64,000 bases of DNA from Boswellia sacra. Its lineage: Eukaryota > Streptophyta > Magnoliopsida > Sapindales > Burseraceae. The first letter of the stretch is position 1. Every line of letters begins with the position of its first letter. The stretch is from positions 1,302,001 through 1,366,000 of the forward strand of contig SNVD02010473.1 of the NCBI GenBank assembly GCA_013180625.2, in the 5' to 3' direction. The notes below the pieces were generated by a model. The model searched no databases. It was not told the DNA's origin and was given only the letters and a program-made list of their open reading frames with translations. The translations under genes were made by a program, and so were the position numbers. Shown one piece after another: positions 14,018 to 25,659 of this stretch.

Positions 14018-15872
14018 TGTGACACCCCGAACCCAAGGGTTCCTGAGTGCAACTAAAAACATTCATTTATAACATTTAGTTGAGAACCAGGGTAACTAAA
14101 AGCATTAATTTTATTAATAGACTTGAGTTCCCAACAACTGACAACCACAGTACAGTATTATGTACAATTGTAACTCAAAAATCAAACTAATGATAGAATA
14201 ATGATGGTACAGCGGACAAATGGTTGCCAAGGGAACTCCGACGTCACTATACTAAAAATCCTCCAATCATGCTGCAAATCATCAATCACCTGAGGTACAT
14301 AACATGCTAATGAGTATTAACTCAGTAAGTAAGCTTGACTAAACTAATCACATGACAAATCATAGGAAAGACCCATATTAGATTCAAATTATAACCAAAT
14401 TACTTGTCACACAAGTCGTGCAAACAATTTTTAAGTATAGTCTGTGCAGGAGCGCAACCCCTATTATTTGAAAATCGTTTGCATGACGTCGCGCAAAGTC
14501 TCTATTTCGGTGCCATTTCCAAACCACAGTAATGTCCTCCTGCGCCACAAGTGCTGCGCGATAGCGCAAGGCTTTGGTCTAGAACCTTGAAATCGGCATA
14601 CATATGCGCTCCTGCACAAAGACATTACATTTCGGTGCAACATCTTTGTCTGCCCTGCACAAGTGTGCCATTTCTCTTTTCATGCAACATTACACTTATT
14701 TCTTATACCTTAAAACACATATAAGACATATTCTTGGGGACTTACAACATTTATTATCATAACTGAGCCTAGTTTGATAATCTGGGTTATACCAGGCCCA
14801 TGCTACCGAATCCTATACAAGAAAACACATGGTCCAGACCTCTCCTCAAATAATCACACAATACAAACTGGGTACCCTAAGTTCTTAGGCATGAATTTAA
14901 CTTTCATAGCAAATCATATTTCGCTTTCATTTTATTTCATGCTACAAAATCCATGTCACATAATTGGAAAGTTCCACTCTGTTTATCAAATAGATCCTTA
15001 GGAAGCTACACCTTCATCATGGAAGGACTTTTCATTTAACACACTTAAGTCTGTCATCCGTTACGTATCGCCGTCGATGACATATTTTTCACAATTCACT
15101 TTTAAGGAATATACCATCCGTTACGTATCACCGTCAATGGTATACCCTATTAGTCACTAATCACCTGTTACGTATCACCGTCAGTGATATAACATATACA
15201 TATATGTGGCTCTACATAACACAACACATGATTGCCTATCAAATAAAGAGAGTTGGGTGTTCTAAGGCGTTAGGCATGAATTTCACTTTCAAAATATTTA
15301 GCATTTCACTATCACATAATATTCATGCCACTACATATCAATGCATATGCATACTTCATGCCATCACATATAAATCCACATGCACAAAATCCCAATCAAG
15401 TTCTCAATCAAAACATAATTCTCCTATTCATATACGCATATGGAAAACACACATCTCATAAACAATAATATATCCATTGTGTCCTCAGTCAAGAGTCTAA
15501 CTTACTTACTTGATTAGACTTCACTGTAAGATCCTTATATCAACCTAGAAATCATTAAAAATTCTCTTAAGAATCATCAAACACAATAACAAAAGTTGCC
15601 TTCTTTACTAACTCATGCACATTCTTGGTTGGATGATTTTTAGAAAGTTGATGCTTGTCCCCATTCTTACAAAAATTTGTGGAGATCAATTAAACACATA
15701 TAAAATATCTCATGCAAAATATTAGATCAAAATGAGGTCATATACCCCTTGAAATCTCTTAGTTTTGCACAAATTCAAATTCTATCTAGTAGTCTTTTAA
15801 ACTGACCAGCATAACTTTGAAAATTCATAAAAGTCCCAACAATGATCAAATCATTACAAAAGTTTTTAGTCA
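14018..15872. mobile_element. LTR-like insertion copy 2, truncated at its 3' end
   Basis: Begins TGTGACACCCCGAACCCAAG and runs parallel to copy 1: both share CCTGAGTGCAACTA, CAGCGG/CAGCAG followed by ATGGTTGCCAAG, ATCAATCACCTGAGG, ACACATGGTC-AGACCTC and, near the end, ATAAAAGTC-C followed by CAAATCATTACAAAA. Similarity stops at about 15872, corresponding to about 12527 in copy 1, so roughly the last 1 kb is missing, including the ATGTTACA terminus. The left junction falls after CATGAGAAAATAAC, a site intact in front of SCPL-1 (about 5378-5393). Contains three small hairpin repeats at 15052-15188. Confidence 0.6.
15052..15188. repeat. Three hairpins with a shared loop and different stems
   Basis: Each unit has the core CCGTTACGTATC-CCGTC between complementary arms: 15052-15082 (TGTCAT...ATGACA), 15110-15144 (TATACCAT...ATGGTATA) and 15160-15188 (ATCAC...GTGAT). 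The arms differ between units but each pair remains complementary, while the loop stays nearly constant (CCG becomes CTG in the third). Units start 58 and 50 bases apart. They lie inside LTR-like copy 2; I did not see them in copy 1. Confidence 0.7.
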
Positions 15873-17140
15873 TGAGGTTATCTTGATAAAATTGTGAAGA
15901 GTTGTTTCTCTCTTCTCCTTTTCCGTTTAATTTAACGTCAGAATTCAAAAATCAGGGGGCAATTTAGAATTTCAAATCTTGCAAGGAAGAATTTGTATTT
16001 TTGCTTAATCTCAAGAGATAAATGTTAATATCCCGTTTATTTTTACCAAGATTTTAAATTTTATCACTGATTAAATTTGCCCCTCCTGAATTGAATTTCT
16101 AGCTACGTCCCCGTTTGAGTTTGTAGATAAAGATCAAGAGTTCATAATAACCTGAATTTTCTCCCTTTATAATTATGATTACTCGATAAGAAAAAAAGAG
16201 TGGGGGGAAGCTCTCGGTAGTCTATGAGCAGAGGGGAATAACTCACATGGCACCCCTGTTTTCGTTGAAATATATTAGAGTGTTTTATCTGTTTTTTGTT
16301 ACTATTTTATCTTCATTCAATTAGTACGATAGGATGGAAGTTGATTCGTTAAAAATGGAAATTGTTTAGAATTACTCTTTTACTGTATATTTAATTTGGT
16401 CTTGTGGCCCTAGTCAAAGAGAGTGCTTTTCACATTGAGTCTAAATTTCAATAAAACTGTGTTTGATTTGTGTGCACAGTAAAATTTCTTCTTTTTCTCA
16501 GACACAAATTTAAAGCAGTCATTATTTGGCCACTAGAAATTGAAGCAAAAGTTTCTTATCCACACGATGGTGTGCTGTCAGGCAGATCCCATTGATCCTA
16601 TTCTTGGCGTGAAGCAATAAAGAAGAAACATTTCCAACCCTTTCAAACAAGTGGCACCATGATTTATGGAATGTAATCAGCAAATGATTTTAAGATTAAT
16701 ACGACTCAATGACATGATTAATCTAAGTTTTAATCCTTCCGTATCTGGAGACATCCACAACATCATGTGAAATAATTAATACATATTAAAGCATGTCCTC
16801 ATTAATTTTCAAAGCTTTCTTAAAGTATACCTAGAGATCAGTTTGACATTAATTTCAACAGCTACATAATACGACCCTATTTAACAATTGATCGTGTCTC
16901 ACGCAAGATCCGTCAATAAATTCAAATTAGAAAATGGATTCAATCCATTTCAGCCAACTTTAATTAGTGGATAATGTTACCATTCCATTTCAACCAGTCT
17001 AGAGAAGATATGATCAATAATCAATGTCATCATATTACACTATTAAAAAAAATTTCCTACATGGTACATTTGAAGCTTACGTAAGTAGGCCAACTTAGCA
17101 GATGATGTAGAGAGAACGAAGATTCTGTTCCAACTCTCTC
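15873..17140. other. Spacer and third copy of the SCPL upstream module
   Basis: The part 15873-16390 has no recognisable feature. From about 16420 (GTGCTTTTCACATTGAGT) to about 16800 the repeated module appears again (GTGAAGCAATAAAGAAGAAAC, CATGATTTATGG, ACATCATGTGAAATAATTAAT), followed by the conserved TTTGAAGCTTACGT and GCAGATGATG blocks at 17069-17107 that precede SCPL-2. Confidence 0.5.
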
Positions 17141-17141
17141 T

Positions 17142-17149
17142 TAAATATA
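17142..17149 (+). promoter_or_regulatory. Weak TATA-like box of SCPL-2
   Basis: TAAATATA lies 84 bases before the ATG at 17233, at the same distance as the clearer TATA box of SCPL-1. Confidence 0.35.
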
Positions 17150-17232
17150 CTAAACGCAACGAACATGTTCTCATAAGTAGCTTCAACCTCAAACTCAAGA
17201 CGCAGCTACATCTCTATCTATCACTGATAGAC

Positions 17233-19691
17233 ATGATAAGACCTCAGCGATGGATAATCTTCACTGCAATCTGTGCAATTCTATTCCAGTCAACTTCCAT
17301 AGCAAAATCCATTCCTGAAGATCATAAAATAATCAAACTGCCGGGCCAACCAGAGATCAATTTCCAGCAATATTCAGGATACATTGCCATAGATGAGAAG
17401 CAACAAAGAGCCCTTTTCTACTACTTTGTTGAAGCAGAAACGGATCCAGCTTCAAAGCCACTTGTTCTTTGGTTAAATGGAGGTAAATATCGATTAATGG
17501 TTCTGTATGCAGAAAAAGAGAAAAAATAAAAAATTTAAACTGTGTTGTGAATTACAATCTTATGCGATTTGTAGGGCCTGGTTGTTCATCCATTGGAGCT
17601 GGAGCTTTCACTGAGCATGGTCCTTTTAGACCAAGTGGAGAGATGTTGGTCAAAAATGAATATAGTTGGAACAAAGGTAAACTATCAAAGTTTAAGGATT
17701 CCTACTCTGTGTGGTTTAACTTATAAAGTAATTGATTGCAATTCTCTCTTAAATTTTAAGTAGATAACAGAAGTTTATAAGTAAATCTGCTTATATGAAG
17801 TTGTTCTAAATTTTGTGTGCAGAAGCAAATATTTTATACCTTGAGTCACCTGCAGGAGTTGGTTTCTCCTACTCTGCTAACAAATACTTCTACACCTCTC
17901 TAAACGATGAGATTACAGGTTTATTTTAATTTTTAATTTTTAATTTTTGAATCTACTAATACCAAATATGAGAAATTGTAGATACTATATAGGTAGCAAT
18001 GAGATGAAACAGGTTTTCTTGGAGTAGTTTATCAAATCTGTAATCTCTTGGAATGCAAAAGAAATATCAAATTTTGAATAATTTGTTCAAGTTGTGATTA
18101 CGTTTTACCTTATAAGGTTCAGTTTCTAATTCTCAAAATATCCGGTTCTTTTTTCAGCACGAGATAATCTAGCACTTCTGGATAGCTGGTTGACCAAATT
18201 CCCAGAATACAGAAATAGAGATTTTTTCATCACAGGGGAGAGCTATGCAGGTATCTTTTAAGGAAATTCCTTTTTCCAATGCTGCGTTTACTAGAAATGT
18301 TTAAAAGAGAAAAGAAAGTTTGAGAAAAAATTTTCCTTTTACCGATACCAGGCCATTACGTCCCTCAACTAGCAGAACTGATTATTCAATCCAGAAAGAA
18401 GTTCAATCTGAAGGGAATAGCAGTAAGTCAAGAGAAAACTCTTAAAAGAAGTAAGATGCTTCTTTTTTATTTTTTATTTTTTATTTTGATTTGGGACAGT
18501 TTTCTCAAACTTTGTGCTGCAGATTGGGAATCCTCTGTTGGAGTTCAATACTGACATGAACTCTGCAGCTGAGTATTTATGGTCCCATGGACTGATATCA
18601 GATTCAACCTATGAAATCTCTATCTCAGTGTGCAACTATTCTCAATTAACAAGACAAATGCTAAGCGGCAATCTTTCCCCTGTTTGCAAAGAAACATCTA
18701 GACAAGTTTCAAGAGAAGTTAGCAACTCTATCAACGATTATGATATTACTCTCGATGTCTGTTTATCCTCAGTTGTTTCACTATCTCGGATGCTGAACAA
18801 AATGGTGAATCTTCGGCTGCTCCAGCAGCTATAATTCGTGCAACTCTATTTTCCTCTGTTCCAAGTACTAGTTGACGTTTATTTTTATAACTCTCAATTC
18901 TCGTGTACACAGCAAGACACAGAGAAAATTAAAATTGATGTCTGTGTGGAAGAAGAAACAGTTAAGTATTTAAACCGAAAAGATGTACAGGCAGCTCTCC
19001 ATGCTCAACTTGTTGGAGTCACTAATTGGAGTATTTGCAGCGAGTAAGTTACTTACACCAAATGGAGCTAATGACACATCAGCCACTGATTCCGTATTTA
19101 GTTTTTCTGAGCGTACCTGATTCAAGACTACTTTATTTGTTTCTTATTAACAGCATTATAAAGTATGATATGCAAAATGCAGAAGTGCCTACGATTCCTA
19201 TTCTGGGCACACTAGCCAAGTCTGGCATCAGGGTCTTGATATACAGGTACTAAAACAATTCATTTACCAATCTTTGCATGACAACAGTACATCGGCCTCT
19301 TGTGATAGTAACAATAGACTTTTAATTTTTCAGTGGGGATCAAGATACAGTCATTCCTTTTACCGGAACACGGACATTAGTAAATGGATTAGCGAAGGAG
19401 TTGGAACTGAATACAACTGTGCCTTATAGAGCCTGGTTTGAGGGCAGACAGGTTAATAATGTTTGTACGATGTTAAATGGACACACAATAAATCAAAAAC
19501 TTATCACGTTACACCTCTCACTTGTCCTTCCTGCATTTTCTCAGGTTGCTGGATGGACTCAAGTTTATGGTGACATCTTATCTTTTGCAACCGTTAGAGG
19601 AGCAGGACATCAAACTCCATTTTCACAGCCTGAGAGGTCACTTGCCCTGTTTAGTGGATTTCTTTCAGGAAAGCCACTACCAGAATCATGA
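17233..19691 (+). CDS. SCPL-2: serine carboxypeptidase-like protein (SCPL45 type)
   Basis: Ten exons: 17233-17482, 17575-17676, 17823-17918, 18158-18250, 18352-18422, 18523-18804, 18913-19043, 19154-19246, 19334-19451, 19545-19691, ending TGA. Total 1383 nt, 460 aa, no internal stop. It is the only copy with exon 7 six bases longer (131 instead of 125 nt): EKIKIDVC where SCPL-1 has EKIDVC, an apparent two-codon duplication of AAAATT. Motifs: [14 protein letters not shown] (Asn82), GESYAG (Ser178), [12 protein letters not shown] (Asp375), [12 protein letters not shown] (His434). Residue 109 region reads [11 protein letters not shown] where the others have IEHG or FEHG. Closest to SCPL-1 in motifs and promoter, so these two form the NGG subtype. 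Predicted secretory-pathway carboxypeptidase. Confidence 0.95.
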
Positions 19692-20929
19692 ATGTAATCT
19701 GATTTAAACAATGAATTTTCTCATTTGAATCTTAAAACCATGGGAAAGTGGTCCGGGTTTAGAGGATATTTCTGCACTGGCTTAGAGGTGGCTGGTAATG
19801 CCTTCTATTGTGTGGATTAATGACTAAAAAATTATGTCTAATTTTGTATAAAAAAATGGTGTCCAAATATTCATTCCCTTAATTATTAATACTTCAATTA
19901 ATGAAATCTAGTTTATTACATAACTTGTAAAGCCTTGTATGATTATTGATATATAATTTGGCATTTCCCCAAATGGGTAACAAAAAAGATAAGCTAATCT
20001 AATTTGGGACATGGGCCAGAAAAAGATGGGTCAAGGATGAGGGCTGTGTCTTGATTCTACATTTTAACGCAGCATCATTATTCTTGAAGGTTGGACCATA
20101 AAATTTGAGCAATATTATATTTATAAACTATTCATACAAACTTATAACATTAATATATGTTTATCACTTCATTTATCTTAGTTAAATTTTTTAATTTTTA
20201 AATTCATTTTTCTAATTATTATATATCATATTAGTTTATATGATAACTTTGTATAAAAGAATTTATAAGAATAGTATTATTTTTAATATTTTTGTCCAAA
20301 TCCCTGCAGGCCCTTGAAATTGCCAAGTTTAAATCATTAAACTCCAATATGCTATTTTTCGACTTCTATTTACGTGGAAAGTTGTCTGAGAAAATTTGAG
20401 CCATACTATGGGCTAGTATCCCCTTCTGAAAACTATGTTCGGTGTGTTGGATACAACTTTTCAACCCATGAAAGCGTAAAAAACCCACAGCAAAGTTTCT
20501 GGGTTAGCACAAGTTAAGCCGTTTTATGAGGTTTACAAAGCCCATGAGATGCCTCCCAGCCTACAAGTCAAACCCTTTCCTTTGTTTATGGGTTAATGGC
20601 ACAAATAACCCAAATTAAATAACATATTTGAACAATGGATAAGGTAGTAAAAAATTTTGACATCATGATTCATGACTACTCTCGACATATCAACAATTTT
20701 TTTTCCTTTTTGTCTCTTATGCCTGACAATTGACATCTCTTGTACCTGTCAATTTTCAGTGTTTGGAAAAAAAAAATTGCGGTCTTGTGCGGCTGCTAGT
20801 TTTGTTTTGCATTTTTTTTCCGTTTTCTCTTGAAAAAAGGGCAAAGCACATTGACTCTCTCTCTTTCTCCCTTTCTTAAAAAATTAGTAGCTTATCAAAC
20901 TTATATTTTCATAACTACATTATATATCA
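19692..20929. other. Intergenic spacer, no gene seen
   Basis: Contains the SCPL-2 3' UTR and AT-rich unique-looking sequence. No coherent reading frame and no repeat with definable ends. Confidence 0.5.
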
Positions 20930-21599
20930 TATTTGTATGGCAATTTTCCCCTAAATAACCCCTTCCACCATTCATTTCGTAAATCTAACCCCATCTTCAA
21001 ATTTAACTAATTTTAATCCTTCTTGTTAAGTGAAAGTACTTAAATATCCCTAAAAATTATAAAAATGCCAAAAATTAAAAATCAAACATAAGTCATGTCT
21101 TTGCAAAATTAGGGCTTGCCTCTTTTTCTCACATCCGTGACTTCTTACCTCTGGTGTCGCTTCTGTGCTGATCACCACCGTTATTCTTCTCTTTTGACAT
21201 GACCTTTTTGCTTCTCATATCATCTGTTTCTCACTTATGATGCCATCTCTTTGCTTCTCACCTCCACCATCTCTTTGCTACACTCTTTGCCATGTTGGCA
21301 AAAATATCAAGGAAATTCACTTAAGTGCCAATAACTAAACCATTTTGGATATGTTTATGGAGTTGGCTGTGAAGAGGTCAAAGCCAGAAAACTCTATATA
21401 TTGTCAAATGGAAATGAAAATTGTGAATTTGCACTATTTTTTTCAATAAGAAATTGGTTTTGGTCCAGGATGGGTGGCATCATAATTATTATTCTTTCCA
21501 TGTCTTTTGCTTGTGTTTTGGTAGTTGCCATGTAGCTGACCTCTGCAATATTTGTAGTCAATTATTATATAAGGGTGGCTGCAATTCGTGTCAAAAAAT

Positions 21600-22390
21600 G
21601 CCTTATAGAATTTTGCACGACTTAGTCGTGTAACCTGCACGACCCATTCGTGTAACCTGCACGACCCATTCGTGTCGAAAATGCCCTAGGCAATGCCCAC
21701 TGGAATTTTGCACGACCTAGTCGTGCCACCTGCATGACCCATTCGTGCCGAACATGCCCTATGCAATGCCCTCTAGAATTTTGCGCGACTACACGACCCA
21801 TTCGTGCCGAAAATGCCCCATGCAATGCCCTCTGGAATTTTGCACGACGTGCAATTTTGCACGACGTGCAACTTGCACGACCATGTCGTGCAAAATTGTG
21901 AACAACAAAAAATTGTCACTAAAAGTATATAAAACAAACAAAATAACAAATTAAGAATTTTTTTTAAGTTAAAAAAAGGACCTCTTTGACTAGGTCGTGC
22001 TGGTAACATGACTTTGTTGTGCAAAAAATTGTGATATTTTTATAAGGTTCTTATCTACTGCACGACTGGGTCGTGCCGATTGCACGAATAAGTCGTGCAA
22101 AATTCCAGATTTCACTTCCTTGCATGACTGGGTTTTGCATATAGCACGACCTAGTCGTGAAAAATTTCGTGATAATATTAAGTTCTCATTTACCGCATGA
22201 CTTGATTGTACAAAAATTCCAGATTTCACATTTTTGCACGACCTGGTTGTGCCTAATTTTTTGCTTAATTTTTTTGCATGAATGGATTGTGAACTAACAC
22301 GACATAATCATCCAAAACAAAAGTGAGAATTTGTTGGAAAAATTCATTGGGTGTTGACAATACTGCACGACTTGGGGGGTACAGTATTTC
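21600..22390. repeat. Cluster of GCACGAC / GTCGTGC palindromic repeats inside Pack-MULE 2
   Basis: GCACGAC or its complement GTCGTGC (with one-base variants) recurs more than 20 times, often as paired half-sites such as GCACGACCTAGTCGTGC. In 21600-21850 the motif sits in a diverged tandem unit of shrinking length: the anchor GAATTTTGCACGAC starts at 21608, 21703, 21776 (as GCGCGAC) and 21835, and units carry ATGCCCTATGCAATGCCC and CGACCCATTCGTG. Spacings are 95, 73 and 59 bases. From 21970 to 22390 the motif is more scattered. Open frames here are by-products of the repeat. Confidence 0.85.
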
Positions 22391-22979
22391 AGAACTCATA
22401 TTTTTGCATGATGGGCACTTGTACTAACACTTTATTTAGAGTAGAGTGCGAAATTATTAATGAAATTATTCTAAACTTCATAAATGACTAACCAAAGTGA
22501 ACTTTGCTCGTTTTGGAACGAAAATTATGAATCTCTATTAGTTGTTTCTTATGTTATTATGAAGATAGTAACAAAATATCTAAATAAAAAATCCTGAAAT
22601 ATTCTTTGTCACTTTTCCATTGTAGAAGCAAGCAGAGAGTAAAATTAGATAAGGTCATAAATTTCAAAATTTCGAAAGGTTAATTGTCAAAGTGGAATAT
22701 TAAACACAAAAATTTCAAGTTTACCATAATCTGGATTAATAGTAAAATAGAGAGTCAAATTTAATAATAGTACACCATTCAATCATCGTAGACTTTTGCT
22801 TTTCAGTCTTTATTCATCGTAGAAAGAATGTACACTTCCAGCCAAATGTAAGCCCATATGATCATTTTCCTTGCAAATTAAATTATTCAGTTGAAGGGGT
22901 ACATTAAGAAGACAAATTTGTATATGGCAGAACTATGTAAACATAAATTGAAAATGTTTCTGAAACCTAACAGCAAAAC

Positions 22980-24180
22980 ATCAGAACTAGTGGCTATCTA
23001 ACTACTCTGTCAGCTCTAAGATTCCTTCTCCGTAGCGTACTTACACTAGCTGATATAATTTTTCTTTCTTCTTTATCATAATCATCATCATACACATTGA
23101 CAATAATAACATCATCAGAGCTATCCATCTCGTCCCTTTCTACATCTTAATCATCATCAAAATATTCATCATTATATTCTAAATCATCATCCCTATCATC
23201 GTAACCTTGCATACTAGCCTATAGAGTGTGGAACTCAAGGGGGAAGACATCCTTAGTTATTGCTTTATCCCTCTTTATCACAAGATGTCGAATGACTCTT
23301 TCATCTTTGTCTAATAAGTTCTTAAAATCATTCATCCATTTGGCTTCCAACTCGAAGTTCATTAAAATCTAGCGGGCGCTCTTTGAAGACCCCTGTCATT
23401 TAATCTCCATATTTTGCCTTTCTTCTCCCTTAAAAAACCTACAAAACGTGTTTTTCATGGATTATGAGGAACCAGTGCCAGAAAGAAGCAATTTCAAATA
23501 AGAAAAACTTCAAACAGAATTCTGTCAAGTATCAAATGACCATTTTAAGCAATTTCAAAGAAGAAAAACTTCAAACAGAATTCTATCAAGTATCAAATGA
23601 CCATTTTGTTAAACAATGATAAGCAATTCGCAAAGAGATAGTTTAGTATGGAAACATGAATCTTTTTTCTCTCAAGTATCAGATGACCATAGCATAGACT
23701 TAAATTTTGAACATATTTTTAGATTTTTTCCCACAACACTTCTAAAGAGAACAATTAAATTATTTATGAGATTATCCCAAACACACACTAAAGCTGCCCC
23801 ACTTCCTCGGAAATGGCATGAGAAGGAAAAAATGTAAAATGCTTGACTGCTTGATCACATCCAATTAGTAGTGTCATAGAATACAATTAATGGTCAAGTA
23901 AGGGATAATAAAATCAATAGCATACCAGGAAATCAAGCAGATGGATCTTTTTAGCTTTAGAAGCATCAAGTCTTAAAATATTATAATGTAGGCACTCCTC
24001 ATTCATGATGACAATGATAATAAATCAGTAACCAACAGGGTATAATACTGAATAATTATCAATACAATTGCACTAAAAGAACTTAGAAAGTCAAAAATTT
24101 ACCTTGAACTTTCTCATTCACATTCCCAACCTCTTCCACATGCTTCTCATGAATCAAATAAACCACTTCATAATGGCGCA
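22980..24180 (-). pseudogene. Captured ribosomal protein S6-family (RFC3-like) gene fragment
   Basis: Two exons are recognisable on the minus strand. Exon A, 24180-24103, follows TTTTTATAG and encodes RHYEVVYLIHEKHVEEVGNV to the donor CAAG|GTAAAT; this is the N-terminal strand-helix of the S6 fold. Exon B starts at 23438 after TTTTTGTAG. Joined in phase it continues VQGFLREKKGKIWRLND, then loses some residues and the frame, then FELEAKWMNDFKNLLDKDER and VIRHLVIKRDKAITKDVFP, a typical S6 C-terminal half, with a stop at 23221-23219. An acidic tail (DDRDDDLEYNDEYFDDD) with further stops runs to about 22980. The nearest family member I recall is the plastid S6-like protein RFC3 of Arabidopsis. 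Intron positions are retained, so the capture was at DNA level. A broken copy. Confidence 0.82.
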
Positions 24181-24640
24181 CTATAAAAACAGATAAAATG
24201 TTAAGGCATAAGATATGTGCAACAAGTTCAATAAATAACAAACTAGTTAACAACCTTTCTCCCATCAAATTCCACTCTCAAATGTTCTAGACAAATATAG
24301 GGAGAACATTGCTTCAAGCAATTCAAGTAATAGAAACTAAAAGGATTCCACCATATATCATAATTGAGAAAACTCATTCACCTAATTCACAAACCTTAAA
24401 GAATAATTCAAATAAGAAATCAAATATCTAGGGTTCTCTTTTTACCAACGAACTAGTAGGAAAATTAAAAAAAACCCAGATAGGGCTATACATACTTCGT
24501 TCGACCTTCACTTCACTTTGCAACTAAAGGTTAAGAAATTCATTTAACTTTTCTGTAAATAGTCAAAAGATTAAAATCAGTGGAAATACATTATAGAACT
24601 TAATAAAAAGCAAACTTGAGTTCAGACTAGAATCACTTAC

Positions 24641-24690
24641 CTTCTTCATCATCAATAAACTCAGGAAGAAATCTACCATCTTCCTAAACT
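24641..24690 (-). other. Exon-like stretch of unknown origin in Pack-MULE 2
   Basis: Read on the minus strand this gives DGRFLPEFIDDEE followed by a consensus donor G|GTAAGTG at 24640. An in-frame stop lies just upstream. It may be a third captured exon or a 5' exon of one of the two recognised genes; I cannot assign it. Confidence 0.3.
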
Positions 24691-25199
24691 TTCTTATGAA
24701 AACCAATTAAAAAAACAAGCCATATCACAAATTCAATAAAAGAGAGAACTTTTGCTAAATCCAAATATGAAACCATCGATCTAAGTTCTTAGGACACCTT
24801 GTTTCCAAACCAGAAATATTTTATTTTATTTATTATGATTAAAATCAAAACCAATTAGGCACCAAAACTAGGGAAATATACTTCATTTAAAAGAGATTAA
24901 AAAATACAAGAATTGCATCCAGGCCTGTTCGGTTCATTATCCAAATAATTCTACATTTAAAAAAAATGATTTCGTTAGTAAAGTTTCTCGATCCTATTTT
25001 CTAAAATTAGAGCAATATTTTGAAAATAAGAAATAGTTAACAACAACCAAATAATGTCAAAAAATTCTAGACGATGTCGTAATCTTTAAAAGTTATTGCA
25101 AATCGCAAAATCCAAAGCCTAAACACAATTAATCAAATCACTAAATCCTAAAATTGAAGGAATCTAGTAAAGAAAACTTCTAGATCTCGAAATTCAAAC

Positions 25200-25400
25200 C
25201 TTGTTGTCCGGGCTAGAGAGATAGAGAGCAAGCAACTTGACTGCTTGGAGAGGAGTAGCAGCCGAGTCGTCAATCTCATTGATGACCAGCTGAAATCAAA
25301 TTAGAGGGAGATTGGGGATATCGTTGTTGTTAATGGTAGCCTGCTAGGCTTCCAAGTAGAAGTTGTTACAAAGATTGAACAAGTGATATGATGCAGCCAT
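25200..25400 (-). pseudogene. Captured coatomer epsilon-subunit (epsilon-COP) gene fragment
   Basis: On the minus strand from ATG at 25400: MAASYHLFNLCNNFYLEA, stop (25346-25344), QATINNNDIPNL. From memory, plant epsilon-COP starts with a very similar stretch (HLFNLRNNFYLGAYQAAIN and SDIPNL). After a gap with a TTTGATTTCAG acceptor-like site, the frame from 25292 reads QLVINEIDDSAATPLQAVK, LLALYLSSPDNK, then donor AAG|GTTTGA at 25199; this matches the epsilon-COP helix region 'SAATPLQAV, LALYLSS'. The family residues between the two parts are missing, so there is an internal deletion. Epsilon-COP is a subunit of the COPI coat in Golgi-to-ER traffic; this piece cannot encode it. Confidence 0.82.
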
Positions 25401-25659
25401 TGCCTTCAAAGGAAATGGGAATGAAATTGCAAAGGTTATGTGAAAGAGTGACTCCATTTTTCAAAGCAAATGGGAAGGGAAAGCTTTAACTTCAAACAAC
25501 TAATCAAAACTGCATCTAAAAGGGGGAGAAAGAGAAGATTAGGGTATTTGTGTCTTTTTACATGAAAAAGGGGTTACAAATGTTTAAAAATGAAAAGGGG
25601 GTTAGATTTGTTAATGGGAGTCCAAAAGGGGTCAAATAAATAAATAGCCCTATTTGTAT

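Larger units (their letters stand above)
20930..25659. mobile_element. Pack-MULE 2: Mutator-like element with two captured host genes
   Basis: A perfect 9-bp target duplication TATTTGTAT is present at 20930-20938 and 25651-25659. The element between them (20939-25650, 4712 bp) has inverted ends: the left end starts GGCAATTTTCCCCTAAATAA and the right end, read from the opposite strand, starts GGGCTATTTATTTATTTGAC. Further inward both have ACCCCTT and AAATCTAACCCC at equal distances, so diverged terminal inverted repeats extend over about 70 bp or more. No transposase is seen. The cargo on the minus strand is a coatomer epsilon fragment (25200-25400) and an S6-family fragment (about 23000-24180), and there is a repeat cluster at 21600-22390. 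TSD length, end sequence and host-gene cargo all fit a Pack-MULE. Confidence 0.88.

Noticed and set aside
21443..22229. Overlapping open frames within the GCACGAC cluster
   Set aside because: The translations are repeated HDxVVQ/ARPSRA-like words generated by the 7-mer; no gene structure.
23000..23300. Acidic Asp-rich tail first suspected to be a MuDR transposase N-terminus
   Set aside because: It continues directly from the S6 C-terminal half in the same frame; no PB1, zinc-knuckle or DDE motif is present.
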